Shown one piece after another: positions 44,866 to 56,800 of a DNA stretch of 57,684 nt. Positions within the stretch are counted from its first letter, which is position 1. Every line of letters starts with the position of its first letter. A program made the position numbers and the translations under genes. The notes under the pieces were generated by a model. It saw nothing but the letters and a program-made list of their open reading frames with translations, searched no databases and was not told where the DNA came from. Source of the stretch: Mesotaenium endlicherianum (lineage: Eukaryota; Streptophyta; Zygnematophyceae; Zygnematales; Mesotaeniaceae); assembly GCA_009602735.1 (NCBI GenBank), contig WELA01002751.1, forward strand, positions 1 to 57,684. The letters are read 5' to 3'.

Positions 44866-45290
44866 ATGACAAAAAGCATGTGTACGACTCCGCGAACAGT
44901 CGCGACTTCACGGAAAGCCGCGAGAACGCGGAAACGCCCGTTTGGCGCACAACGGTTTTTCGGAAATCGTCGAATAGTCTCCAAACGGCCAAACGACGCG
45001 TTTCGAGCATTCAGCCAAAATGGGTCGTAACCCTTTGCCTGTTGTCGTTGATATGAACCAGTGCCCTAGGTGGTGACCCGAAGCACTCCAGTGCCTCACA
45101 TCGTGCAAGTATAAATACCTGCAGAGTCATTGTGAGTGCAACTCTCACAAGCACAAATTCTACGTTAGATTTCATGTTTGCTTTCTCGAGGATTTGTCAA
45201 TTTGCACAAATATATAGATTTTCTTTCCACTTCATTTAAATATTCCTTGAATATCGAGGAAAGATCCTCTCAAAAAGCAGAAACGTTACA
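44866..45290 (+). repeat. LTR-like segment of an unidentified element
   Basis: About 425 bp joined between two family C fragments. It has a TATA box (GTATAAATA at about 45109-45117) two-thirds along and ends GAAACGTTACA, as an LTR would. No matching target duplication was found and the start is uncertain. Confidence 0.4.
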
Positions 45291-45895
45291 GAGAGTCTCT
45301 TGGAGATGAAGCGCTACCTTCAAAAGCTTGTTGTTGATCTTGAGGATTGGCCATCATCTAATGCTACCGAAGTGCCTAGCTCCGATACCACTGTAGTGAA
45401 ACTGATAGATAGAGTACTTAGTGACATAGAATACTTATGTTATTAAAGACAAGAACCTTTGAACACAAGTGGACCGTAGTAGCTTCTTGAAAGAGAGATG
45501 GTTTCTTGAAAGTTCAAATATTTCACGTGCTTGGCAAGTACAGGATTGGTTCCGGAAGCCTCTTTATGTTATAGCTGTTGTTTATATACTTGCTACATAG
45601 GTAATTTCTAGGAAGGTGCATGCTGATGTGTTGGCACCCAACATATCCCAAAACTTGCCACTTGTTTCTAGAATAGTGTACACGTGTCCTTTTGACCTAA
45701 AAATGACATATTTGACTTTTGCCACATGGAGTTCTTCTAAGTCCTCCCAATTTTGAAAATGCCTTAAAAGGTTCAAAGGACATGAACCAAGTCATTAGAG
45801 TATCTATTTACAATTGTATCGACACGAAATTATTCTAAAAATATTCAAAAATAATAAAATATAATAATTAACATATTTCAACCTACATCACTACA
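45291..45895 (-). mobile_element. Family C copy 3 fragment: 5' LTR, PBS and first gag codons
   Basis: LTR 45392-45895 (504 bp, TGTAGTGATGTAGG to CACTACA on the minus strand), PBS TGGTATCGGAGC (45379-45390), then about 20 gag codons starting MANPQDQQQAFEG at 45353. Similarity stops at 45291. Confidence 0.85.
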
Positions 45896-45949
45896 AGCTG
45901 AGCCACTACTCCCCTGTTCAGTCATAAGATCTGGGACCATTAAAACCAC

Positions 45950-46601
45950 CATGCATTGGCTGCGAGTTCATTTGGAGGGACTATCACCAAAAGAGAGAGA
46001 CCAAGTGTGTCATGGGGCAAAGAGGTTCCGCTGGAAACGTATTAACCTTTTCAAGATTGAAGAGAATGGACAAGAGAAGTTGGTGTCGAACCCACCAAGC
46101 AACAAACTCTAGTGCAAGAAATGCACAAAACTACTGGACACTACGATGTCAAGAAAACCTACAGTCTTATTGAGCTGTTTTTGTTGTGGAGGGGCATGAA
46201 GCACTTGTATGAGGATTTGGTTAAGGCTTGTCAAAGCAGTGACCAAGTTACGGATGGTTGTCCTCAACAAGATCCACACTTGCAGCCTTTGCCGGTCGTG
46301 GGCCTCGGCTTATTGTTGGAGCTGTGATCTAGCAGGTGAGCTACCGCTGTCAAAGCGAGATAACAAGTGCATCATGGTCATATTTGAGCATTTCTCTAAG
46401 TGGATAGAGGTCATTTTTCTTCCTACTAAGGAGAGTCTGGGAACCGCAGAAGCGCGTCTCGACATTGTGATTGTGTGTCATGGAGCTCCAGCAGGAGAGC
46501 TGACAGACCAAGGGTCTGAGGTCCAAGGCTCTTCTCAACAGCTCTTGAATAATTGCTTCATAGATCATTGCACTACTTCTGGGGACCATCCGCAAGCAGA
46601 T
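45950..46601 (+). pseudogene. Gypsy integrase relic
   Basis: Decayed integrase of a gypsy group different from families A-C. HH..CC finger region (EMHKTTGHYDVKKTYSL to ACQSSDQ), then a frame change near 46310, then core motifs DLAGELPLSKRDN, HFSKWIE, LTDQGSEVQG and DHPQAD. Homology ends abruptly at 46601, where the frame continues directly into a piggyBac-type transposase. Upstream homology reaches about 45950, with a frame change and stop near 46110. Confidence 0.75.
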
Positions 46602-48113
46602 GTTCTAGCGCCTTCCAAGCCATACAATTATGGCATGGATGTATTTACAATATGTGATGATATCACATATTTTTGTATTGCTTTCATCATCTACTACTTG
46701 ATTAAAATTGAAGGATTATGAATTTAAGCAGTGTTGGACCTGGTTAGTATGTTGCCAGTGGTGTAGTGATACAAACGAAAAGGTAACTCGAGGTGCTTTG
46801 ATCGCGCGCCAATTGTACTTAAACGATTCAATCCGACACTACCGGTCGCTCCGCGCGATGTGTCGCACGCGCCGCAATTGGCCACATGGCGGATCGTTAC
46901 ACTCCTCCCATCTACAAGTGTGCACGTTCCGGGCACTCATGCCGCGGCGGCGCAAGGGACATTGTTACGGGATAGTGTCCTTTCTTTGTACAATCCAAAG
47001 ATCGCCATACAGTCGTACCATCGACCACCTCGCACCCCCGGAGCACCCTTGTGCTCATTGGGATTTGTACCCTGGTCTCCTGGACACGGTTGCGTACGTT
47101 TGCGCTTCGATACCATTGTAGCGATACGAACGAGAAGGTAACTTGAGTTACTTTGATTGCGCGCAAATTATACTTATACGATTCAGATCGACACTTTCGG
47201 TCGCTCCGCGCGATGTTTCGGACGCGCCGCAACCGGCCACGTGGCGGATCGTTACAAGTTGGTAGAATTTTCAACGTTATTATTGATAGAAAATTCAATT
47301 CTTTCGAGTTGTTCTCAATTCTAAAAAAGAAAGAACATGGTGCTACAAGCACCGATATGACTAATGGGGAAGACTACCCCGGTGATATGGTCATGATGAG
47401 GCCCAACTTTGACCCACCTTGCTTTACTCTAGCTGCATACAATGAACACCCTCCCATGATTGCATGTGTGTGGAATGACTCTAAACCATGTGCATTCTTA
47501 TCAACAGCCTACGGGCAAGATCCTATTAATGAGCTTAGGCGTGTGTCGGCACAAGAGAAAAAGTATGTGTCAGCTCCAAAAATAGTAGAGCATTATATCA
47601 CCTACAGTAGATCAGTTTGATGCTTTATGTCTAGCTAGGAACTACAGCACTGAGAGGGTTCTAGTGAACAGAAGGTGGTGGCGTAGGGCCTATTAGGGCA
47701 TTCTTGATGGACTTCTTGCTAACGCGTAAATTATGCGACGTGCGTAAGATGGACAATACTGACGCGGGCAAATTTGAGATATACATGGAGGTGATGGATG
47801 AGATGTGCTACTTTCACCATCCTCATGATGCAGTTTCTAGCAAGGTGATAACTAAAACTACTTCAGCCCATCCTATTTGAGATGCCAGGTGGACCCACAG
47901 GCACTTCCTTGTGAAGGTCAAGGACAGGTATACGTGGTGTATAACGCTGGTACTTTTGGATATCGTGTTGACGTCTCGAGAGCTTCCAAGGTTCCACATA
48001 GGTGTGAGCCTTGCAGTGTCTATTTGTGCCCCTCTCCTTGCTTTAGGAGATACCATACAGAGAGGGTCATTGAGCATGTAGATGCAGAAGCTCGTAGAGA
48101 AGTGAGAGCTTAG
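46602..48113 (+). pseudogene. piggyBac-type transposase relic, split by TRIM-2
   Basis: The segment before TRIM-2 (KPYNYGMDVFTICD) matches the region of the first catalytic Asp. Directly after it IIDRKFNSFELF matches the D-N/R-F second Asp region. Next come WNDSKPCAFLST and VDQFDAL, with the third Asp region at a frameshift near 47610, then WWRRAY. The C-terminal cysteine-rich finger RCEPCSVYLCPSPCFRRYHT, typical of piggyBac transposases, is near 48009-48061. Stops are near 46719, at 47694-47696 and 47727-47729, with frame changes near 47610 and 47870. The N-terminal half is missing, and the fragment abuts a gypsy integrase relic. Confidence 0.8.
46762..47256 (-). mobile_element. TRIM-2, miniature LTR retrotransposon inside the piggyBac relic
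   Basis: 495 bp. LTRs are 47117-47256 (5') and 46762-46901 (3'), both exactly 140 bp like TRIM-1. The PBS TGGTATCGAAGC begins one base inside the 5' LTR edge (47104-47115). A purine tract (GATGGGAGGAG) precedes the 3' LTR. Flanks are AGTGG and AGTTG (4 of 5 match). Removing the element and one target copy restores the transposase frame across the site, which confirms the boundaries. Confidence 0.9.
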
Positions 48114-49564
48114 GGGAGCTAATTGACTATGTGCAAATTCTATAACATGCCAATACAATTGTTTTTGAGCTTCACAGAAGCTGTAGAGTTGTTGCATGAC
48201 TTTTATGAGCAATTCAAAGTCAAGTAACTTTTTTGATTTACCAAAATCAAAAAATTGCTTTAATTTGCCCCTAAAATCAAAACATATGAAGTAGATTAAA
48301 ATAAAAATAATTACAGGGACTTGGATTATCATGACATACACTAGTATGTAGAATATGATGCATTAATACCTTGTCTAGAGCTCTGTAAGACATCCTATGT
48401 ACATGTAAGGTTTGAAACTCTTGTTGGCCAACCCCAAATAGATGGTCGACATAAGATCTGGCCACTGCTGCAAGTGGTAGAGTATTACTCCTTTCTGTCT
48501 GAATTTTTGACCACATACTCTTGATGTATAGAAGTACCTCTGGAAAAAGTTAGAATTTGTGGATGGAAGTGTGGAGAAATTAGTGATTCCTCAAACTTAG
48601 CACTTTCATCGATGTTTTTTTGCACAAAATTATTTTTCATTTTTTCAGTCAAAAAAAACATTTTCTTGAAAGAAAACGACTAGGGTCATAAAGAAAAGGC
48701 ATGACCTTTCAAATCATACAAGCCACTCTTTCATAGGCCCACTAATGTGCTTCAAACAATCCAAAGTGTGTGAGTAGTTGTTAGGCCCCAAAACCATACA
48801 TTTTGTTAGTTCGGTCATCTAGGGTTATTTGTTAAATGCCTACTAGAAAGTTAATTTCCAAAATTGCTTCCTATCGCTTCCCGTATTGATCCGCTCAAGT
48901 CAATTTGCCATTGCACATTCACACACCAACCAAGTTACACTCGAACGCAGTGTTGATGTTTATGTTTGCATTATCAGTATCAAGGGGCAAACATGTTAAA
49001 GTGGGCATGTAAGATGTGGAGAAAATCGCATTTGGAGTAATTGAATTAGTGGTCCTCATTTGTCCACACGTATAGAACATCGTGCATCTGATAATGATGA
49101 ACATGCCAGACGGACGATGAAGAACAATGCCGATTCTAGCATAAATACAAACCCGATTGTTCATCGAGAACTTTCAATAACAAAAAGATCGTCTACGGTT
49201 CAAGACTTTTTGTACGAAATCAGATGTACCGACTGGCTAGGATTGTGAGATGATAATGATTACGAATAACTGTAACAATGTCTTGTGTGAGATTTGGGGA
49301 CAATAAACCAAGAGTGGTTCCACTCTTTGTTCCTAACCAGGTTCAAGCTTCAATTTGAGCCGTTTCGTGACTTGCACATTTTCAAGGTGAACATTGACAT
49401 ATCAAAAAAAACCGATGCAAGCAATGTTTCTTAAGTGAAAAGGAATAGATCTAATATGGACTCCAAACAATTCAAGATTCCGAAGGATTGTAAAGTCTAA
49501 AATGTGCCAAAGGTATTTATTTGAACCGGAATATATTTTGACTATTTGGCCAATACTCACGTGA
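48114..49564. other. Intergenic, AT-rich, no recognised gene
   Basis: Several A- and T-rich runs (48590-48680) and short frames without motifs. It may include the 3' end of the piggyBac element, but no terminal repeat was identified. Confidence 0.5.
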
Positions 49565-49637
49565 GCGCGTGTAACTCAGTGGATAGAGTGTTTGCTTCCT
49601 AAGCAAAAGGTCGCAGGTTCGACCCCTGTCTCGCGCA
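49565..49637 (+). tRNA. tRNA-Arg (anticodon CCU)
   Basis: A 73-nt cloverleaf. Acceptor GCGCGTG / CTCGCGC (one T-T mismatch at pair 6-67), D-stem ACTC/GAGT, anticodon stem TTTGC/GCAAA with loop TTCCTAA (anticodon CCT at 49598-49600, reads AGG), T-stem GCAGG/CCTGT with loop TTCGACC, discriminator A. The internal A box (TAACTCAGTGG) and B box (GGTTCGACC) are good. There is no intron and no encoded CCA. A T5 run about 20 bp downstream (near 49660) can serve as RNA polymerase III terminator. Confidence 0.95.
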
Positions 49638-50583
49638 AATGAAAACCCTCTTGACCTGTTTTTGACCTTTCTTCTCTTAAAGATTGCTGGCCCTCCTCGA
49701 CGTGAAATTGCCCACTTTCGACTGCCTTCTTTCGTCCGAGCAGGCTTCTGATTCGACTCCATGAACACCGCAGCCGGAGCTGCCTTCGGCATACCGTATG
49801 AGGAATTTCTGACCATTCCAGTGCTCTCGGATGCTCACGATGACCGTAGAGTCCACATGCCATCACTCGAAATTGATCGAAAGTGAAGGATATCAACTGA
49901 ATTGATTGTGGCCGTGCTTAGCCTGCGATGCTGTGGCCATTGGCAACTTAGCACAAAGTGTCAACACGTGTTGACAAAGGAGGTGCTAGTACACGCGATG
50001 TGAGGCAATGTGATGCGATGTGATGCAGTTTGAAGTGCGATGGTAGATGGTGGTGGACACAGGGCGGAGGCTGTCTACCAGTCTACCACTCTCTACACTT
50101 CTTGACACTTCTGCTCTTGTCGACTACAAGGGTTGGTCGGTCTGGTTGGTCACGACCAATCGCCACAGTCTGAATTACGCATCAAAGTGCATCAAAGTAC
50201 GCTCAAGCATGCTAGACGCATGCCGGACCTTGCCAGAACTGGCAAGAGCACAGTGGCCCGACCGCATTGCACGTGTAAATCGTGTCACAAAATGAGACGC
50301 TCGGACGTTTTGAAAATCCCGTCGCAGAAACGTCGCGGACAGTATTCAACAGCAATGGTTGTAGCTACGATTTGTGAGGTGATGGTGAAGTAACTATATA
50401 TCAGATCGCTACTTCCGATGCAACGTCTAGAGACAACTTAAAACTCTCTTCTGGCCATTGTTGTCCTTCCCCTGGGTGGATCGGCTGTGGTGGAGAGATT
50501 TCTTAAGAACTTATTTGTGACCAACTAGTAGGACGTGCTTCTGAAGTCTGGCCCTTTAGCACCTGCATTTGAGGAGTCCCGCT
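49638..50583 (+). other. Intergenic and 5' leader of the PDH E1-alpha gene
   Basis: No gene is recognised. A TATA-like CTATATATC at 50394-50402 lies 180 bp before the ATG and could be the core promoter. The following pyrimidine-rich stretch would be the 5' UTR. Frames antisense to the tRNA are artefacts. Confidence 0.4.
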
Positions 50584-53500
50584 ATGGCTGCCACAGTCGC
50601 TTCGAGCGCCTGTGTAAGCCCCGCACTTCGATGTGCCAAAAGCGGAAGCCAAGTGGAAACGAGGTTGAACAGCAGGGTGACATGCGTCTACAAGATAAAT
50701 GCGAAAAGTATTAGTCTACGCACAGCCTTTTTGGGGACCGGATCAAATGTCAAGAATGTGGTCAAGGGCTACCGTAAGTCAAATAAGACCAATTGCGGGG
50801 TGATGGCTTCAGCCTCTGAGTTGGTCAAATCCAAACCATCTTCCGTAAGCATTCCCCCCTTCGTTTGATTTCTAATGTCATTCTGTAAAGTTGAAGCGTA
50901 GTTGGGTCTAGCAGTCTTTTTGCGTTGTGTATTTTGTCGTTGATGAAGAATGTGTGTTTTTGCAGATTATCAGTCCTGAGGTGGGCCTCGCTTTGTACGA
51001 GGACATGGTGCTTGGACGAACATTTGAGGACATGTGCGCTCAGATGTATTACCGAGGCAAAATGTTTGGATTTGTCCATCTCTACAACGGTCAAGAAGCT
51101 GTATCTTCTGGGGTCTGCCAGCATCTTAGGCAGGACGATTATGTCACCAGGTTTGTTCACTGCAAATGTCATTTTCACCGGGGTTCAATTGCTTTGAAGG
51201 CTAATTTGAGAAACTTGTAATGGCGGAATGGGCTACCTCGCATTCGACTCGCAGTTCTTTTCTGCTTTCGTTGACTCACTTGCACCCCTTGTGGCAACTC
51301 ATTAACCATCGGTAGGATATGCTGGATACCCTATACCTCGTGATTATGTACTACGCATTTTTAAGTTCTCCTAGTAGGAGCACTGGATATATATGCTCTG
51401 TGATAAAATGTCAGAGAGGGTGCTTCATCTTGAACGGGTCTTAATTTCGGCCGGGCCATGCTATTGTTTCTTATGTAGCTCTTTCAAGTTTGTTGTCATA
51501 ATTCTCTGAATCAATTTACCGCCTTCCCATTGAAAATGGTGTTTTTTTCTTATGAAATATAAATGTCACAGCTGCTCTGTGGTAGACAGTGATCAAGCTC
51601 CCTCCAAGATTTGTTAAGCGCACCGGGACCTTTCTCAAACGACCCTTCTCATCTGTGCGCTGAAATATGTGGTCTCCTCTTGTTTTTGCAGTACATATCG
51701 TGATCATGTACACGCCCTTAGTAAAGGTGTCCCTGCGAAACAAGTCATGGCAGAGCTGTTTGGAAAGACTACAGGGTGCTGTAGAGGTCAGGGTGGTTCC
51801 ATGCACATGTTTTCCAAGGAGCATGGTTTGCTAGGGGGTTTTGCCTTCATTGGAGAAGGCATCCCTGTTGCTACGGGTGCGGCCTTCAAGGTGCGGTATG
51901 CGAAGGAAGTCTTGAAGGAAGAGAAAGCAGATCAGGTCTCAGGTGGGCATAAAACGTATCAGCTGTGAATCTTCTGCAGTCCTTATTTAGGATTGCTGAC
52001 TATGCTAGATCAATTTCACTCATCTACTACTTCGATCCCTTTTCTTGGTAGTCTCCTGCACTTTCTATCATGTTTGACGCAGAAAACATGCATCTACGTC
52101 CTTCTGCTTGGGAATATGAGGAGGCCTGTCGTGTCAGCACATTTATGCGTAGCACGCTCTAAAGTCAACATGGTCAGTCTATATTGGCGTTTAACATCAT
52201 CAGTCTCATGAAGCGAACCTGTGCTGCTCCTATTGCACTCAACAACCCTGGTAATGATTCTTTGGTCAAGGTAGGGGTTAGGGGTAAATGGAGGTAGTAA
52301 GTGCCTTGCAATCTAAGATGTGAATTTGAGCAAATAGATTTCGCTCTGAACATACTTTCATTCCTGTCTTGCGCAGTTGCTTTCTTTGGGGATGGCACCT
52401 GCAACATCGGCCAGTTCTATGAGTGCTTGAACATGGCTGCATTATGGAAGCTGCCCGTTATATTTGTTGTAGAGAACAACCTATGGGCCATTGGCATGAA
52501 CCATTTCAGGGCCACATCGGTGCCAGAAATTTATAAGAAAGGACCTGCATTTGGAATGCCTGGAGTACATGTTGATGGTATGGATGTGCTTAAGGTGTAT
52601 GAAGTTGCCGGAGAAGCTGTAAGAAGAGCAAGGGCTGGTGAAGGCCCTACACTGATTGAGTGCGAAACCTATCGTTTCCGCGGACATTCTTTGGCTGACC
52701 CTGATGAGCTCCGCGATCCAGGTGAGTTACATATATTGCCTATTGAAGCCTTTCTTGCCAAGTGACTCTGCCAGGGCTTGCGGGTCATAGCAGGGAGATA
52801 TACTATCATGTTGACCATTTGCTTTCATATTTGATAGAGTTTGGCATCAGGTTGCTAGACTGATCCCACTGATATGGATATATCTTTAACGTCAACAACT
52901 ATTGATGCGAGAGAGGGTATGCTGACGGGATATGGTTTAAGTCACGTGTAAATGCTTGACCCTGTATAATGTAGGTGCCTTCTTATTTTCTGGTTGTTTA
53001 GTTAAGACTGGCCACAAGTGGCACATTCATCTTTCTGTCTGCACTTTGTTGCACAGCTGAGAAGGCACATTATGCTCAGAGAGATCCTATTGTGGCTTTG
53101 AAGAAGTATCTTCTGGAGAATGATATGGCCGCTGAGACAGAATTGCAGGTAAAGCATTGGCCCAACAACTCATGCACAGTATCTCGCAGTAATGTCCATA
53201 GTCCATGATTCACAAGAGGTCAAGGTTTGTGGAAATTGCCCGTATAATATTATTTGTTGACTGATCAAGGTGCATGAGTCCCTGTCGATCGGCATTTTAT
53301 TTCATCGGTAATGCCAATTGTACTTTGTGCATTATTGCTGGTGGAGATCAGGTACTTGAACACCTGGATAGCTCTAGATACTCATTGATGTTTCCTGGAA
53401 TGTAACTTCTTTTCCATAAGTACACCAAACAGTGGAGAGACAGTATGGGGAACCTTGCATGATTGGTGTTGTGCCCTGATAGTATTTCACTTCCACTTGA

Positions 53501-53858
53501 ATGCCGTCTGAATATCTGAGCTCATTTTGGTTGTTGCTGTGCTGTGGCTATTACCATATTATTAAGTACTTAGTGAATTCAACTGGGGGGTTCGTTTGGG
53601 GCTTGGTTTAATGGGCATGTCTTCCCTTCTGCGTTTCCTCGCTCTTCATTGTGTGTAACTGCTTGTGTGCAGGCTATTGAGAAGAAGATAGATGACATTG
53701 TGGAAGAGGCAGTCGAGTTTGCTGATGAGAGCCCACTTCCTCCTCGAAAGCAATTGTTAGAGAACGTGTTTGCTGATCCTAAGGGATTTGGAATAGGACC
53801 CGATGACAAGTATCGATGTGAAGACCCAGCTTTTACTGAAGGGACAGCCCAGGTGTGA
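50584..53858 (+). CDS. Pyruvate dehydrogenase E1 component subunit alpha, plastidial
   Basis: Thiamine-diphosphate subunit of the plastid pyruvate dehydrogenase complex, which makes acetyl-CoA and NADH from pyruvate for fatty acid synthesis; it pairs with E1-beta. Six exons: 50584-50844, 50966-51150, 51692-51942, 52377-52721, 53057-53148, 53673-53858, all GT-AG, summing to 439 residues (plant homologues about 428). Residues 1 to about 75 are rich in Ser, Ala, Arg and Lys and poor in acidic residues, as a chloroplast transit peptide should be. The core shows [24 protein letters not shown] and the ThDP motif GDGTCNIGQ to VVENN (about residues 236-265). [15 protein letters not shown] precedes the C-terminal [14 protein letters not shown]. 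The ATG at 50584 gives MAATVAS, typical for a transit peptide. No damage is seen. The plastid-type sequence separates it from mitochondrial E1-alpha. Confidence 0.96.
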
Positions 53859-56800
53859 AGTATTGTTGCATAGGAAGTATCACAAGATATGTTTGTCTTG
53901 CAACAACCTGACCTCCTTCACTGGAACATTCCCCACTCCACCGTGGTCTCGTGTGCCTCGAGTCATTCTTTGTTCATATTAGTTCATGTCGCTCTTTGTG
54001 AAGGGTCTTGACTTAAGTTCAGTAAACCTTTCCTCCCAAGAAGTTGCTGCTCAATTGGAACATAGCTTGTACAAATATTGCTGTCGGATGGTAAGCCGTT
54101 ACTAGCTCTAAGAGTAGGTCTTCAGCATTCGCAGTTCTTGATAGTTGGCCGATTTTTTTCTGTTCACGTCTCAAGATTATTTTCTACAGGAATGGACTAG
54201 GCCAAAAGTGCCTCAAGGTGTTTGAAGTAGGAGTCCAGTATAAAGCAGTATTGTCGACTATCATCTGAGTCATGTAGTGTTGCACAAAGCTTTTGCGAAT
54301 AAGGAAAAAAATCGAGTGCAATCTTTTTGCATTTTTTTCGAAGGTCTTAGGTCAGACCTTTGTAATTGAGTGCCACTAGGGTAATGTGTGGGATCATACC
54401 CTGTACACAAAAAAAACATCTCAATACTTCGTGGAAATGTAGTTGCTCTCCAGCACCTTGTCAGCAGAGGATTTGTTCTTCAGCTTCTTGTCATATAGAG
54501 GCTACCTACTGAATATTGTTCAAGTATACTTTCCATTACTCGCATTATCATGGATGCCATCATTCTTTTGCTGAATATTTATGAAAATTCTTGGGCAACA
54601 TGTGTAGGTCTAGTTTGCAAGCTTTTGCAAGCTTGTGCATCGAATGCCGCACAGCAAGTATAATGCCATCAGCAAAGTTATCCTGTTCTTATGGGATTTT
54701 GAGCGAATCTGCTATACTTGCATCTTGCAAGTAGTTGATGCACAACATTCATATCTCATAACTAAACTTATCATTGATCCGCAACTGCACCATATCATGC
54801 ACTTAGCTGTGGCGTAAAGAGGAAAGTGTATTCGGGAAACATAACCAAAATAGGAAGCATGAAGAACAACAATTTTTTTTGAATGCTAAAAGAGGGAGCC
54901 TAACACAAATTTAGCGAGACCTCCACAGAGGATTTTGCCAAAATGGTGGTGTATACAATAGAGGAGGCAAAGTTTCTAGACCACCCAAAAGAGAGCCCAG
55001 CTGTTCCACTGCTAGGGTTTTGGGCAACTAAAGGCTCATCAGGAGCATAAAGCATGGAGACAGACGACTTTCGAGAAATAGTGGAGAGGCATGTTTATTA
55101 GACCCACTATAATGAGGTAGAGAGGAGTTTGGAATATCTGGCGAGGGAGACGGAGCATGAGTTGTTCTCAATATACTTCTCCCCTTGCACTCTCAAGAGG
55201 GATAACCCAACTTTCCTCATCTATCCTACTAACGCTGGATGACTGCCACTATTGATAAGCAGGAATATGACAAGGCGAAGCAGGGGTAACCAACTTACCA
55301 CCCTATATAGTCCCTTAATTGGGACCCAGCACTAGATGGCGTGAATGCAGACATGGCAAAGGCAACACTGGTTGCTCAAAACTGGGGACAAAACTGGTTC
55401 TCTAAGGACAAGCATGCTCACCTGTAGTGGACTAAGAGGGGCATAAGAATGCTATCAGTAGTATACGGGCCTACTTCTGCTTTTCCTTCATCATCCTCAA
55501 TGTATTTTTTAATTTCTTATTTGCCATTTTCTTGCACAAGTGGCTTTCATGCACTAGCTTTTCATCTTAAGAACTAATTTGCCAAGTGGGGTCCAAGAGT
55601 GTGTTAACCATTTTTGTCTGGGAGGTTTGCATTCCATGAAGAAAGTGTGGCAGCGCAAAGATGAAGATAGCATTAACACGTTCAGATGTGGCATGTGTAA
55701 GGAAGCGAGTAGCAGCCATAGCCAATTAATAAAATCCAACGACTTACTAGTGGCAAAATTGTTTGGAAATGATGACAAGAGTGTGTGGCACGCATGACAC
55801 TACCTTCGCAAAATTGTTTGAAGTGATGACGAGAGTGTGTGGTATGCATGACACTACCTCAGCCAGAACAAAGAAGCCAACCTTCAGGTCCACAAGTGAT
55901 CAGTCAACGGCTCATCTATGGCTCACATGTTACTCGTTTCTAATACTCATAGGCCGGATGTAGAAGATGACAATGGCGACGCTAATGTAGACACTACGAA
56001 CAAATAAAGTGTGCATTGTCAATACGATGTATCTTCTTTGAATATATTCCTTTCTCTCTCTTTTCTCGAGTATCCCAGCTACCTATTTGTGGCACTAGGT
56101 ATTTCTTCCTGTTATTGCACATGGTGCGAGGAAATACACATGCCCAAATTGGCGGCTGTGTAAAAAGTCAAGGCAATGTCATCACTATAGTGACGAGATT
56201 GTTTGCGTGGCTGGTCATATGTCACGTTTCAATGCTCAATGTCGAGTTTGGCCGTGCCAAAAGTCTCAAATGACTAAGAAAGAATCTGCTCTAAGACTCA
56301 ACATGCAAGATTTGAAGCAACAAGAAAGCATCAAAGTAAGCTAGTCCAAGAAGCTTCTGCTTAATCTTTCATATTGCGGTCATTCTGTTAGAAGTCCCAC
56401 TGAACCGCGTAGCTTATACCAACATGCCACTGAATCTATTACCTCTCGCAAGAGACCAGTGTTTATAACCTGATGTTGGATTAATTGAGAGGTCACCTTG
56501 AATATACCTACAAATTAGCCTTTGTGGACAAAGGGTTTTCATAGCAATTCTTCTAAATTGAGGGTAAATGATGCCCTTGGGGTGCGAAGTAGCTCGCATA
56601 TACGAACCAACTACGCCAATGCTTCAGTGAAGGAACAAAATCACCTTATCCTCAGAAGGCCCAACAACATCACATATACATGGGATGAAAGAAACAGTGC
56701 GAACTCGGACTTCAAAAGGTATGAGGAACCATGGGGGCATAAGTTGCTTGTCATGCATAACCTCAAAGGATAACATGATAAAGCTTAGCCAAGTTCATGT

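Noticed and set aside
49517..49896. Antisense frames over the tRNA gene that resemble widely annotated proteins
   Set aside because: They contain the well-known spurious translation of tRNA-Arg sequences (GRTCDLLLRKQTLYPLSY type). The tRNA explains the conservation.
50569..50583. Upstream non-ATG start for the PDH E1-alpha gene
   Set aside because: The ATG at 50584 gives a normal transit peptide; the upstream five codons would need a TTG start.
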